From an uncultured Prevotella sp. (GTDB lineage: Bacteria; Bacteroidota; Bacteroidia; Bacteroidales; Bacteroidaceae): 64,000 nt of DNA. Numbering within the stretch: position 1 is the stretch's first letter; every line of letters starts with the position of its first letter. Position numbers and translations under genes: made by a program. The notes beneath the pieces were generated by a model. It saw nothing but the letters and a program-made list of their open reading frames with translations, was not told the origin of the DNA and ran no database searches. Positions 37,284 to 46,548 of this stretch are shown piece after piece. The stretch is taken from assembly GCA_946405145.1 (NCBI GenBank), contig CAMJGE010000002.1:1-64000 (forward strand). The letters run 5' to 3'.

Positions 37284-38468
37284 CTATCTGACGGTAGCGT
37301 TCAGATTGCGCTGCAGGAAGAAGGTCTTGGTGGCGGCAAAGAAGGTCAGCACCCCTGTGGCGTTGACAGCCACGACCGTCCAGAAGGCAGCCCCGTAGCC
37401 GAAGTACTCGGCTATCACGCCCCCCAGGAGGATGCCCAGTCCCATACCGATATCCCAGGAGATGAGAATGGTGGAATTGGCTGTTCCGCGCTGATTGTTC
37501 TGCGCCACATTGATGGTCATATTTTGGAAGGCAGGCCACATGTGACCATTGCCCAAGCCGATGAGTAGGGCAGAACCGTAATACCCCACGTCATTCGGCA
37601 CTAAAATGAATAAGGTATAGCCGATGAGTGAGATCACCATACCCCAGCCCGCATTAAACGTCACGCGTCCCTCACGGAGTGCCTTACTGCCTTGTAACCG
37701 CGATGCCATCAGTCCAACGGAGCACAACAGGAAATACGTGCCTGTGCCACCCGTAATGCCCATCACCTCTTTACCGTAAATAGCCAGATAGTTGCTCAGT
37801 ACGCCGAAACTGAAGCCGAAGGCCACCATGTTCACACCTAACAGCCACCCTTTTAACAGAAAGAACCTGTCAAGGGAAAGCTTGGTTTTGTTACGGACTA
37901 TCTCCTTAGATGGCAGTTTCACCGTAGCATCTACCAGCCAACCTGCACAGGCCACCGCCAAAGCCAGCCAGAACAGGAATTCAAAACTATTGGTGAGCTG
38001 ATAGATCCAGATGCCGATGGTAGGTGCTAAGGCCATCGCCAGATTATTGCTGAGACCATAGTAGCCGATGCCCTCTGTGCGACGACTGGAAGGCAGCACG
38101 TCGATGGCCACCGTAGCGTTGGCTGTCGTGAGTGTACCAAAAGGCCCGCCATGAAGCGTTCGCACAATCGTAAATAATAATAAGGTGGAAGCAGCCAGAT
38201 AACCTGCAAAGAAGATGGCAAAGGCTCCGAAGCTGACCATCAGCACGATCTTACGTGGAAACGAATCAACCATATAGCCGCTAAAGGGACGAATCACTAA
38301 CGCCGTGATAGTATAGCCAGAAAGAACGAGACCAATCATATCCTTCGTGGCTCCAAAATGCTCACTCAGATAGAGCGGCAAGAGCGGCGTGAGCACATAG
38401 AACGCAAAAAACAGCGAGAAGTTCGCTGTCATCACCTTACAGTAGTTCCTGTTCCAGAGTCGTTCCAT
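37284..38468 (-). CDS. MFS transporter
   Basis: 394 residues, about 12 membrane helices. The loop between helices 2 and 3 has GYMVDSFPRKIVL, and the family's second-half repeat is present. Substrate is unknown; drug/sugar efflux-type MFS proteins look like this. It converges on coaW with an 11-base gap and has a -7 box at 38489-38496. Confidence 0.85.
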   Translation of the reverse strand: MERLWNRNYCKVMTANFSLFFAFYVLTPLLPLYLSEHFGATKDMIGLVLSGYTITALVIRPFSGYMVDSFPRKIVLMVSFGAFAIFFAGYLAASTLLLFTIVRTLHGGPFGTLTTANATVAIDVLPSSRRTEGIGYYGLSNNLAMALAPTIGIWIYQLTNSFEFLFWLALAVACAGWLVDATVKLPSKEIVRNKTKLSLDRFFLLKGWLLGVNMVAFGFSFGVLSNYLAIYGKEVMGITGGTGTYFLLCSVGLMASRLQGSKALREGRVTFNAGWGMVISLIGYTLFILVPNDVGYYGSALLIGLGNGHMWPAFQNMTINVAQNNQRGTANSTILISWDIGMGLGILLGGVIAEYFGYGAAFWTVVAVNATGVLTFFAATKTFFLQRNLNATVR

Positions 38469-38488
38469 TTAGCATCTTTTTCTGCCTG

Positions 38489-38496
38489 CAAAATTA
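38489..38496 (-). promoter_or_regulatory. -7 box of the MFS gene
   Basis: The minus strand reads TAATTTTG, 20 bases before the ATG at 38468. Confidence 0.5.
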
Positions 38497-38598
38497 CACA
38501 AAAGCCCCCAAACGACCAAATATTTCTAAACAATGTTAACACCAATTGACTTTTGCCGCTCACACGCATCTAATACCCATAGTAACAAACCCTATCTT

Positions 38599-41214
38599 AT
38601 GAAGAAATCATTGCTCTTATCAACCCTGATCCTGGCTGCCACGACTGGCAAGGCACAGGATCTCAAACTAAACGATCTTGGCTATTTCGAGCGACAAGGT
38701 GTCAACGTGCTCGTATTTAGCAACAGTTTTAATGGCGGATTCAACGACGAGAAGAACTCGGGTATTGAGATCATCCAGCATGGCGTTCGTGCCATCCAGG
38801 GTGGTGCTGTCCGCCTGAACAACACCCCGGAACAGTGGGACCTCGTGCCGAAGATGACCGACCGGAAGGTGGACAAGGAGAATGGCACCATCGAGGTAGC
38901 CCTGCGTTACGATGACTATGACTTCGATAGTCGGGTAGTGGTGACTGCCAAGGGCAAGGCTGTTGAGATTGCAGTCTGGCTCGACAAGCCCGTACCCGAG
39001 AAGCTGGCCGGCGAGGCTGGTTTCAACCTCGAGTTCCTGCCTTCACGCTATTGGCTGAAGACCTTCACGATGGATGGTCGCCTGAACCGCTTCCCACGTT
39101 ATGCCACCAGTCAGACCATCACCCGTCCGAACAGCGAGAAACCCCGTCAATTCAAGGGATTCAAGACCTATGACGACCGCGGCACCGACCGCTTCGTCGA
39201 TCCGATGCCTTTGGAGACAGGTCATGCCATCGTGATGGCCACCGATACACCGGAGCGCATGGTCCGCATCAGCAGCGACGATGCCGAGCTGAAGCTCTAC
39301 GACGGACGTATGCTCGCCCAGAACGGCTGGTTCGTGCTGCGCAGCGTACTGCCTAAGGGCAAGACCGGTAAGGTGGTGACCTGGACCGTAGAGCCCCACG
39401 CCATCCCCAACTGGATCCGTGAACCGAACATCGGGTTCTGTCAGGTAGGCTATACCCCCAGTCAGCCCAAGGTGGCAGTCATCGAACTCGACAAGAAAGA
39501 TACCCCTCAGGCCACTGCCTCCCTCTTCCGCATCAAGGACGACGGCAGCATTGAGGAAGCCTTCAAAGGTGACATCCAGAACTGGGGCCCCTATTTCAAA
39601 TACAATTATGTGAAGTTCGACTTCTCATCCGTCAAGCAGCCCGGTGTATATTTTATCCAGTATGGTCATACAAAGACCAACAACTTCCTGATCGATGAGC
39701 ATGTCTATGATAAGATCACCGATGCCACCACCGACGTATGGGTGCCTATCCACATGAACCACATGTACGTCACCGAGGGCTATCGCACCTGGCATGGCGA
39801 GCCTTTCAAGGAGGGCTATCTGCAGGCACCTGAGAGCGATCATTTCGACCTGCACAGTCAGGGACCCACCACCGACACGAAATACAAGCCTTATGAGCTC
39901 ATCCCGGGACTGAACATCGGCGGTTTCTTCGATGCCGGCGACTTCGATATCGAGACGGGATCCAATATCAATGTGGTGATGAACTTCGTGCGTGCCTGGC
40001 AGCTCTTCAAGCCGCTGCGCGATGAGACCTTCGTGAGCCAGCAGCAGCGCTACGTAGATCTGCACCGCCCAGATGGCGTGCCCGACATCCTGCAGTTCAT
40101 CGAGCATGGCACCCTCAACCTCGTGGCGCAGGCAGAGCAGATCGGCCACATGGCCTCTACGCTCTCTAACTCTGTGCTCGACAACTACCATCACTTAGGC
40201 GATGCAGCCTCGATTACCGACGGTCTGCATTACGATCCCTCTCTGAAACCCTATGAGGTGTCTGCCGATGGTAAATGCAGTGGTACGCCCGATGATATGT
40301 GGGCCTTCACTACCCGTAATGCCCACCTCGACCTCCGCGCCGCCACAATGTTTGCTGCTGCCAGCCGTGCCCTCAAAGGCTATAACGACCAGTTGGCAGA
40401 GCGCGCCCTCACCCAGTCGAAGCGACTGATGCAGGAAGGTACCGAACTGCTCAAGCAGCGTAATAAATCTGGAGAAGAAGAGTGGGACTACAGCTGGATT
40501 GACGGCTTTGAGGGACGCAACGCGGATACCAAACCCGACAAGAAACGCCAGAAGCTCCTGGAGCGTAGTCGTAAGAACAGTGAGCTGCTGGGCGATATGG
40601 CTACCAACCTGCAACTCTACGGTGCTACTCAGGAGAAGCAGTACCTCAACAATTTCGAGGCACAGATCTGGGATGCCCTGGAGTTAAACGTCGCCATGAA
40701 TATGCAGACGGCCCTCGATGCAGTGCCTTATATGGACGAGGCCTACAAGCAGAAACTCCGTCCCTATGTGGAGAAGTACGAGCAGTATATCAAGGGCTTC
40801 GACCAGAACAATCCTTATGGTGTGCCCATCGGACTCGGCAACTGGGCAGGTGTGAACATGGTGCTTAACTTCGGTATCGCCGTGAACTACGCCCACCTCT
40901 ATTATCCCGACATCGTGAAGAAGGATGAGATCTACCGCGTGTCTAACTGGCTCTATGGCTGTCACCCCTATCACAACTACTCATTCGTAGCTGCCGTGGG
41001 TGCCGCCCGTCCGAAGCAGGTGTTCTACGGCAACAACCGTGCAGACTTCTCTGCCATCCCCGGTAATGTCGCCCCAGGGCTTCTGTTCCGCAAGCCCGAC
41101 CACTTCGAGAACTTCGACGACTGGCCCTTCCTCTGGGGTCAGAACGAAGGCACCATCGCTGGTAACACCCAGTATATCATCTTCGGTTCTGCTTTCAAGA
41201 ACCTTCAGAAGTAA
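38599..41214 (+). CDS. Glycoside hydrolase family 9 protein (cellulase-like)
   Basis: 871 residues from the ATG at 38599, which begins a signal peptide ending near GKAQ; the frame extends 22 codons upstream but those residues are not a signal. About 280-390 is a cellulase N-terminal Ig-like module (IGFCQVGYTPSQPKVAVIEL). About 400-870 is the GH9 barrel: the nucleophile-base region NIGGFFDAGDFDIETGSN, and the C-terminal NNRADF and GQNEGTIAGN with the catalytic-acid glutamate. It probably acts on beta-glucans outside the cell or in the periplasm. The first 270 residues are an extra beta-rich region. No SusC/SusD gene is adjacent. Confidence 0.85.
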   Translation: MKKSLLLSTLILAATTGKAQDLKLNDLGYFERQGVNVLVFSNSFNGGFNDEKNSGIEIIQHGVRAIQGGAVRLNNTPEQWDLVPKMTDRKVDKENGTIEVALRYDDYDFDSRVVVTAKGKAVEIAVWLDKPVPEKLAGEAGFNLEFLPSRYWLKTFTMDGRLNRFPRYATSQTITRPNSEKPRQFKGFKTYDDRGTDRFVDPMPLETGHAIVMATDTPERMVRISSDDAELKLYDGRMLAQNGWFVLRSVLPKGKTGKVVTWTVEPHAIPNWIREPNIGFCQVGYTPSQPKVAVIELDKKDTPQATASLFRIKDDGSIEEAFKGDIQNWGPYFKYNYVKFDFSSVKQPGVYFIQYGHTKTNNFLIDEHVYDKITDATTDVWVPIHMNHMYVTEGYRTWHGEPFKEGYLQAPESDHFDLHSQGPTTDTKYKPYELIPGLNIGGFFDAGDFDIETGSNINVVMNFVRAWQLFKPLRDETFVSQQQRYVDLHRPDGVPDILQFIEHGTLNLVAQAEQIGHMASTLSNSVLDNYHHLGDAASITDGLHYDPSLKPYEVSADGKCSGTPDDMWAFTTRNAHLDLRAATMFAAASRALKGYNDQLAERALTQSKRLMQEGTELLKQRNKSGEEEWDYSWIDGFEGRNADTKPDKKRQKLLERSRKNSELLGDMATNLQLYGATQEKQYLNNFEAQIWDALELNVAMNMQTALDAVPYMDEAYKQKLRPYVEKYEQYIKGFDQNNPYGVPIGLGNWAGVNMVLNFGIAVNYAHLYYPDIVKKDEIYRVSNWLYGCHPYHNYSFVAAVGAARPKQVFYGNNRADFSAIPGNVAPGLLFRKPDHFENFDDWPFLWGQNEGTIAGNTQYIIFGSAFKNLQK

Positions 41215-41219
41215 ATAAT

Positions 41220-41251
41220 AAGAAGTGAGAGGTTTTTTCCTCTCACTTCTT
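41220..41251. terminator. Convergent hairpin between the GH9 and phosphoethanolamine transferase genes
   Basis: A perfect 13-base stem (41220-41232 with 41239-41251) around a TTTTTT loop between two convergent genes; it overlaps the last codons of the minus-strand gene. It could work for both directions although T-runs outside the stem are short. Confidence 0.6.
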
Positions 41252-42778
41252 ACTTTGAAAAACATCAAAATCCTGACTATAAGCCGGTGATTGAATCGAC
41301 AGCAGGTTGAGCACAGAGTGGAAAATATAATGTTGCTCAAGCACAGCCGGTAGCTTATCATCTGACTTGTAACTTCTGAAATCATCTGATGTCCATACCA
41401 GGAAGGGAATCTCGTACTGTTCCTTAGGCGCCAGTTTCATAGGCAGTCCGTGCATGAACACCTTATTCTCGCCTAACGACTCACCGTGGTCGGAGATAAA
41501 GATCATCGCACTGCGCCAGTCGTTCATGTCACGCAAGGTGTTGATCAGACTGTCCAACAGGTAGTCGGTATAGACGATGGTGTTGTCGTAGGCATTAGCG
41601 AGCATACTAACATTCTTCTCCCCTTCCTCCACATTTCTCGCCACCGGCTTAAATACCTCAAACTGCTGAGGATACTTATCGGCATATTTCGGTCCGTGAC
41701 TGGTACTAGTATGCAACACGATCAGCACCTTATGCTTGCGACTTGCCTCTATCCGTTCACGAAGGCCTTTCAGCAGAATAGCATCATGGCTGACATCCTC
41801 ACCGGGAAACTGTTTGCCGAGTTCATCATCCGTGAGATACTCGTCAATATGTATCGGCGGCTCTCCCCAGTTGGAGGTACGCCACACCACATCGACACCT
41901 GTCCTGAAGGCATAGTTGGGCAGCAACTCATACAGGTCGTCAGAGATTTTCGGTTCAAGGATGGCCTTGGTGCCGGCAGTGGTATAGGTAGCACACGAAG
42001 TAGCGTGATACACCTTCAGTTTCTCTTGTTTCGACAGCAACGGATTCGTCGGGCGCTGATAGCCATAGAGCTGGAAGTTGGCCTTACGCGCCGATTCGCC
42101 AATGACAAGCACCACCACAGCCTTCTCCTCGTCTGTAATACTGCCGTCAGGCAACTTGATCTCCTCTACCTGAGCGTCGTGATTGAAACTGGCCACACGG
42201 CAGGTGTTCACCAGATATGACCAGGGTTGTAGCAGGCCACCTAACTCCGTGTCATGCTGAGTGATCCACAAGGTCTGACCGACATTCAGCGAGGCAACGG
42301 CAAGTACCATCAGCAAGGCACAGCCGCAGCTGACACCTAATCTCCTTACTTTTCCATACGTCACCGGCTGCAACAGGCAATACAAGGCTGGCAGAGCCCC
42401 GAAGCCAATCATTGAAAGCCACAGCTGCCAGCTGAAGAAGCCTGATGCTTCAGCGTATCTGGTATTGAACACGTTCTCGATAGACGTTGCGTCAATCATC
42501 ACACTATAGGTGTAGATGAAATAGACAACCGTCGCATTGATGACCGAAAGGATGGCAAGCAGCACACGCCCTACTTTCCTCAAAAGGAACATCACCAGAT
42601 AGGTCATCATGAAGTTGAGTGCCAACATGATAATCACCAACGATGCCAGCAGAAACAGCCTACCGCCGACGGTCTCATTGGAATGACCCGCCACATACTG
42701 GAAGAACGGCATGTTGTATAACAACAACGTACCGATACTGACGATACATGAAAAAGTAAACAGTGAAATACGTTTCAT
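41243..42778 (-). CDS. Phosphoethanolamine transferase (EptA/sulfatase-like)
   Basis: 511 residues. Five membrane helices lie in the first 210 residues. The periplasmic alkaline-phosphatase-like domain opens VVLVIGESARKANFQLYGYQ, where the S/T of GES-A-R and the Y mark the family; SCATYTT carries the threonine nucleophile, and LHTSTSHGP and ISDHGESLGE bind zinc. Such enzymes add phosphoethanolamine to lipid A or core and lower sensitivity to cationic peptides. A -7 box is at 42816-42823. Exact acceptor not known. Confidence 0.9.
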   Translation of the reverse strand: MKRISLFTFSCIVSIGTLLLYNMPFFQYVAGHSNETVGGRLFLLASLVIIMLALNFMMTYLVMFLLRKVGRVLLAILSVINATVVYFIYTYSVMIDATSIENVFNTRYAEASGFFSWQLWLSMIGFGALPALYCLLQPVTYGKVRRLGVSCGCALLMVLAVASLNVGQTLWITQHDTELGGLLQPWSYLVNTCRVASFNHDAQVEEIKLPDGSITDEEKAVVVLVIGESARKANFQLYGYQRPTNPLLSKQEKLKVYHATSCATYTTAGTKAILEPKISDDLYELLPNYAFRTGVDVVWRTSNWGEPPIHIDEYLTDDELGKQFPGEDVSHDAILLKGLRERIEASRKHKVLIVLHTSTSHGPKYADKYPQQFEVFKPVARNVEEGEKNVSMLANAYDNTIVYTDYLLDSLINTLRDMNDWRSAMIFISDHGESLGENKVFMHGLPMKLAPKEQYEIPFLVWTSDDFRSYKSDDKLPAVLEQHYIFHSVLNLLSIQSPAYSQDFDVFQSKK

Positions 42779-42815
42779 TCGCGTTCTTTCCTATGTTCTG
42801 AGATTATAGCTTCTG

Positions 42816-42823
42816 CAAAGGTA
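42816..42823 (-). promoter_or_regulatory. -7 box of the phosphoethanolamine transferase gene
   Basis: The minus strand reads TACCTTTG, 37 bases before the ATG at 42778. Confidence 0.6.
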
Positions 42824-42975
42824 CTGCTTTTTTAGGAATATCCGAAATATTAAAGAAAAAAACTTGAGGCGAACGGGGGTAACGCTGCCGCAGGTCGGCA
42901 ATCAGCTGCCTTATGGATGACCTTGTCCTGGTCGAGGGTTGAATATAAAAGCAGCACGTAGCGATAAACGCCAGG

Positions 42976-43048
42976 AATTTTGCGGGATTTAAATCTAGCA
43001 CTTGCTACATTTAAATGTAAAAAGTTCCAGAATTAAATCCCGCAAATT
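42976..43048. repeat. Intergenic inverted repeat around GCGGGATTTAA
   Basis: AATTTTGCGGGATTTAA at 42976-42992 is the reverse complement, with one base bulged, of TTAAATCCCGCAAATT at 43033-43048. The inner part has a small ACATTTAAATGT palindrome (43007-43018). Short CCAG-AATT motifs flank both arms. It sits between the phosphoethanolamine transferase promoter and the end of the histidine kinase gene. I see no coding frame in 42824-43077. It could be a structured RNA, a terminator with a large loop, or a genome-wide repeat. Confidence 0.5.
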
Positions 43049-43077
43049 TTCCCTCGGCAATGCTTTTTTGGGGGTTG

Positions 43078-45018
43078 CTATCCTATTGAATGTTCAAGGG
43101 GGAGACTCGCGATGAAGCGGGTGCCGTTGGTGTATTGAGGGTCGTAGGTGAGGGTGCCATCCATCAGCATGACGACACGGCGGCAAAGGAACAGTCCGAG
43201 GCCAAGTCCCTCGGTGAACATATCGAGTTTGGTGAACTTCTCGAAGATGAAGTCGGTCTTGTCGGGAGGAATGCCAGGGCCTGTGTCTTCGATGGTGAAT
43301 TTCACCGCATCTTCAGTGGCTTCGATACGCATGGTGACGCTACCCTCGGTGGTAAAATGGAGGGCATTGACGAGCAGTTCGGTAAGCACGATAAGCAGAT
43401 GATGGCGGTTGGTCTGAATGGTCAGCGCATCATCGACTTGACTGTCAAGCTTCATTTCTACGGTGTGGGTTATCAGACTACTGGCGTTCTCCAAAGCCTC
43501 GCGCGCCACATCGTTACAGCCAACGGTGTCTGCCAGACTGATGGTCTGGCGGCTCTCGATCAGCGAAGCGGTGAGCAGCTTGCTCACCATATAATCGAGC
43601 ATATTCGTCTGCACGTACATCGTCTCGGCAATCTGCCGCTTCTCGTCGTCAGGCAGTATCTCACAATCCTGGTGCAACACTTGTGAGAAGCCATGAACGA
43701 TGTTGAGTGGTGTACGAATCTGGTGCGACATGTCCTGCATGAACTGCGTCTTCTGTTCGCTTGCCTGTCGCGCCAGTTGTGTGGCTTGTTCAAGCTCGAT
43801 GGTGCGCTGTTCGGCTTCCTGCTTCGTATGCTCTGCATCGTGGATGTGCTGGGTGATTCTCCGCCGCATCAGACAGAAGGTGTTCTGCAGCTGTCCGATC
43901 AGGTCGGTACGTTCACTGAGCGGTAGGGGTTTCTCGTAGTCACCGTGACCGATCTGTCGCAGCTCGGCAGCCAGCAGGCCCAACGGCTGTATAAAGTGTT
44001 TTATAATACGGTAGCATCCCATCACCAACAGCACCAGTCCGATAATAAGCAGCGGCAGCAGGATATAGTTCAGGCTGTTGTAGCCGCGCAGCAGTTCGTT
44101 TGAAGGGCAGACGAGCGCGATACTCCACTGGGTGCCTTCAAGCGGGCGGTAGAGTACAATGTATGACCTGCCGTCGAGTTCCACCTCCATGTGTCCGGTC
44201 CGTCCGTTGGTCATCTCGTATCCCAGTGCTACGACGTCGGTATGCTCTCTGGGATCCATCCCCGTGAAGATGGTCTCCTTGAGCAGCTTCGTGGTGTCGG
44301 GGTGAACGAAGTAGTGTCCGTCTTCTCCCAACATCATGAAGTAAGAGTTCTCGTATGGATGCTCTGCGTTAACGGTCTCTGTGAGTCGTTTTAGCGACAG
44401 GTCGGTGGCGATGACGCCGGCAAACTTCTCCTGCTTGTCGTAGAGTGGCACGCAGTAGGATGCTATCAGATCCGGGTTTGACAGTGTTCCCTCATTGAAG
44501 TCGTCGAAAGGATCCACCCAGCAGGCAGCTCTTTTCTGGCGCGGTATCTTATACCACACCTTATCATAATAGTTGTATTCACCTTCACGCACGGTCACCA
44601 CAGAGTCTTTCTGGGTGTTTGAGGCATTGGGAATACGAACGGAATAAGCGGAGAAGCCGTATGACTCTTCAGGGAAGATGTTGGGCTCCATCGTGATGGA
44701 GCAACCGTTCGTATTGGGATGGTTGGCGACGATACGATGAGAGTATTTCAGCAGGGAGTCTTTGTCATGGTGGAGGTTGACGAGCCAGATGATGTTACGC
44801 GTAGCCGTCTCTATCTCTACCATAAACCCTTTGACGCGCAGTGACGTATTGTCGAGCACATGGGAGGCCTCGTCGATAGCCTCGTCGCGGATGATATGCC
44901 TTGACTGCCAATAGAGGAAACCGAGCGACAGCGAGAACACCAGCACCACGACTAACAGAATCTCAAGACTCAACCTCGTGGAGAGCGACTGGTGAATATT
45001 TTTCTTCATCTCTATCAT
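43078..45018 (-). CDS. Cache-HAMP histidine kinase
   Basis: 646 residues from the ATG at 45018. A helix at about 17-37, a periplasmic double-Cache domain (WLVNLHHD, FAGVIATDLSLKRL), a second helix at about 320-342, a HAMP-like linker and a coiled coil lead to HisKA with SHQIRTPLN. The HATPase has LLVNALHFT, DTGPGIP and GLGLGLFLC, so it should be active. Its start overlaps the stop of the upstream kinase-less sensor by 4 bases (ATGA). No response regulator is next to it. Confidence 0.88.
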   Translation of the reverse strand: MIEMKKNIHQSLSTRLSLEILLVVVLVFSLSLGFLYWQSRHIIRDEAIDEASHVLDNTSLRVKGFMVEIETATRNIIWLVNLHHDKDSLLKYSHRIVANHPNTNGCSITMEPNIFPEESYGFSAYSVRIPNASNTQKDSVVTVREGEYNYYDKVWYKIPRQKRAACWVDPFDDFNEGTLSNPDLIASYCVPLYDKQEKFAGVIATDLSLKRLTETVNAEHPYENSYFMMLGEDGHYFVHPDTTKLLKETIFTGMDPREHTDVVALGYEMTNGRTGHMEVELDGRSYIVLYRPLEGTQWSIALVCPSNELLRGYNSLNYILLPLLIIGLVLLVMGCYRIIKHFIQPLGLLAAELRQIGHGDYEKPLPLSERTDLIGQLQNTFCLMRRRITQHIHDAEHTKQEAEQRTIELEQATQLARQASEQKTQFMQDMSHQIRTPLNIVHGFSQVLHQDCEILPDDEKRQIAETMYVQTNMLDYMVSKLLTASLIESRQTISLADTVGCNDVAREALENASSLITHTVEMKLDSQVDDALTIQTNRHHLLIVLTELLVNALHFTTEGSVTMRIEATEDAVKFTIEDTGPGIPPDKTDFIFEKFTKLDMFTEGLGLGLFLCRRVVMLMDGTLTYDPQYTNGTRFIASLPLEHSIG

Positions 45019-46484
45019 AGGCGCTCCTCCTGTTTCTTGTCGGCGACTCCAAGCAAACTGCCCAGCAATTCGGTGGTTATCTCCGTATGTTTCTGTATCT
45101 TATCGGCCATCTGGCGACATTCCTCGGAGTCCATATCTCCCACATGCTGCCGGAAATCGCCGACAGTGGTGTGGATGGCTTTCACCGACTGTTCCATACG
45201 GTCGCTCATATTCAGGATGACGGCATCCTTCATGCGGTCGGCCTCACGGGCCTGATCATACGCCAGCTTGAGGTCGTCATTACGCTGGCGGAGTACATCG
45301 GTCAGGTGGTTGATATCCGCGATATGCCGCCCGATGTTCTGCTGCATCTGGCGGAAGGTGTTCTGCACGTAACCGACCTCGTCGGTGCGACGACTTTCCC
45401 TAACAGGCTCATCCAGCTGTCCTTCTGCCATCCGGCGGGCTGTATCTACGAGCTGCTGCAGCGGCTTCAGCTTAAAATGACTGATAAAGAAACAGAACAT
45501 ACCGATTAGCAGCAGACCTATAAGACTGATGAGGATCGTCAGTCGCAGGAGTGAGTCATAAGCATTGAAGATATCGCTCTCAGGACATACGATAGACACG
45601 CTCCAGCCTGCATTCTCGAAAGGATGGTAGAAGATAAAGCCATGTTTGTTGCCCATGGTGATCTCATTATGTCCGATGTGTCCCGTCTTCATGGATATGG
45701 CTGCCAGATGGCCCTCGCTGGTAGGATCGTTGAAGGCCTCCTGGAAATATGCCTCATGGGCTTCTAGTGAACTGTCGGGGTGGATAATCAGGTGTCCGTC
45801 GGTACCCATCACCGAGGCATGGGAGTTGGGGAAAGGCTTGAGCGAGAGCACCAGGTCGGCAAACCACTTCATGGAGATATGTGCCGAGAGCACACCTACC
45901 AGTTCACCCTCTTTGTCGCGGAGCGGCATACCATAGGCTGTGATGATGGAGGTCTCGCCGTGCTCTACATCGACATAGGGGTCGATCCAGATGGGCTTCT
46001 CATTGTGCAGGGGAATGAAATACCACTTCTCACGTGTGTACAGCTTCTTTCCGCCGTTTATCGTCACGTCGATCTGTGTGGAATCGACAGCGTTGCGGTG
46101 GGCATACACCTCATAGTAGATGCCATATTTTGGGTAGGCACCTGGTTCGAAGGCGATGACACAGCTCTGGATGTGAGGGTTATCTTTCAGGATCTGCCGA
46201 CAGAGACTGTCCATGATTTCCGGACGGTCCAGACGCTTCTCGATGGTCCAGTGCAGGCTGCGCGTAGCCGTCTCTACCTCACTCAGAGTGTTGTCGATGC
46301 GCAACTCAGTCGTGCGCAGCGTCTGCCGCGCTTTCTCCATCGCCTCCTGATAGATCGACTGCCGGGCATAATGGAACATGATCAACAGAGCAGTCACGAA
46401 GAGCACTGACACGAACCCCACCACCCACATAACGATTTGTGTGGTCAAAGAATGGCGCGATTGGTTTTCTGTTAATCTCTTCAC
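45015..46484 (-). CDS. Cache-HAMP sensor with a degenerate kinase end
   Basis: 489 residues with a GTG start at 46484. Helix at about 18-38, periplasmic double-Cache with VGVLSAHISMKWFADL, second helix near 320-340, HAMP and a coiled coil. The final 60 residues follow the HisKA helices, but the phosphoacceptor position reads NMSDRMEQS: aspartate (residue 428) replaces histidine, and the gene ends without an ATPase domain. It is thus not an autonomous kinase. It is coupled to the next gene, a full kinase with the same layout, and could form a heterodimer with it. A -7 box at 46490-46497 nearly touches the start codon. Confidence 0.85.
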   Translation of the reverse strand: MKRLTENQSRHSLTTQIVMWVVGFVSVLFVTALLIMFHYARQSIYQEAMEKARQTLRTTELRIDNTLSEVETATRSLHWTIEKRLDRPEIMDSLCRQILKDNPHIQSCVIAFEPGAYPKYGIYYEVYAHRNAVDSTQIDVTINGGKKLYTREKWYFIPLHNEKPIWIDPYVDVEHGETSIITAYGMPLRDKEGELVGVLSAHISMKWFADLVLSLKPFPNSHASVMGTDGHLIIHPDSSLEAHEAYFQEAFNDPTSEGHLAAISMKTGHIGHNEITMGNKHGFIFYHPFENAGWSVSIVCPESDIFNAYDSLLRLTILISLIGLLLIGMFCFFISHFKLKPLQQLVDTARRMAEGQLDEPVRESRRTDEVGYVQNTFRQMQQNIGRHIADINHLTDVLRQRNDDLKLAYDQAREADRMKDAVILNMSDRMEQSVKAIHTTVGDFRQHVGDMDSEECRQMADKIQKHTEITTELLGSLLGVADKKQEERL

Positions 46485-46489
46485 GGCTG

Positions 46490-46497
46490 CAAAGTTA
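46490..46497 (-). promoter_or_regulatory. -7 box of the Cache sensor pair
   Basis: The minus strand reads TAACTTTG, 5 bases before the GTG at 46484; the transcript would be leaderless. Confidence 0.55.
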
Positions 46498-46548
46498 GAA
46501 AAATTATTCGATACGACAAGCCATTTAAGAGAAAATTTTTCAAGATGC

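Noticed and set aside
42804..43001. A 65-residue minus-strand frame
   Set aside because: It overlaps the -7 box at 42816 and an inverted-repeat arm; no motif.
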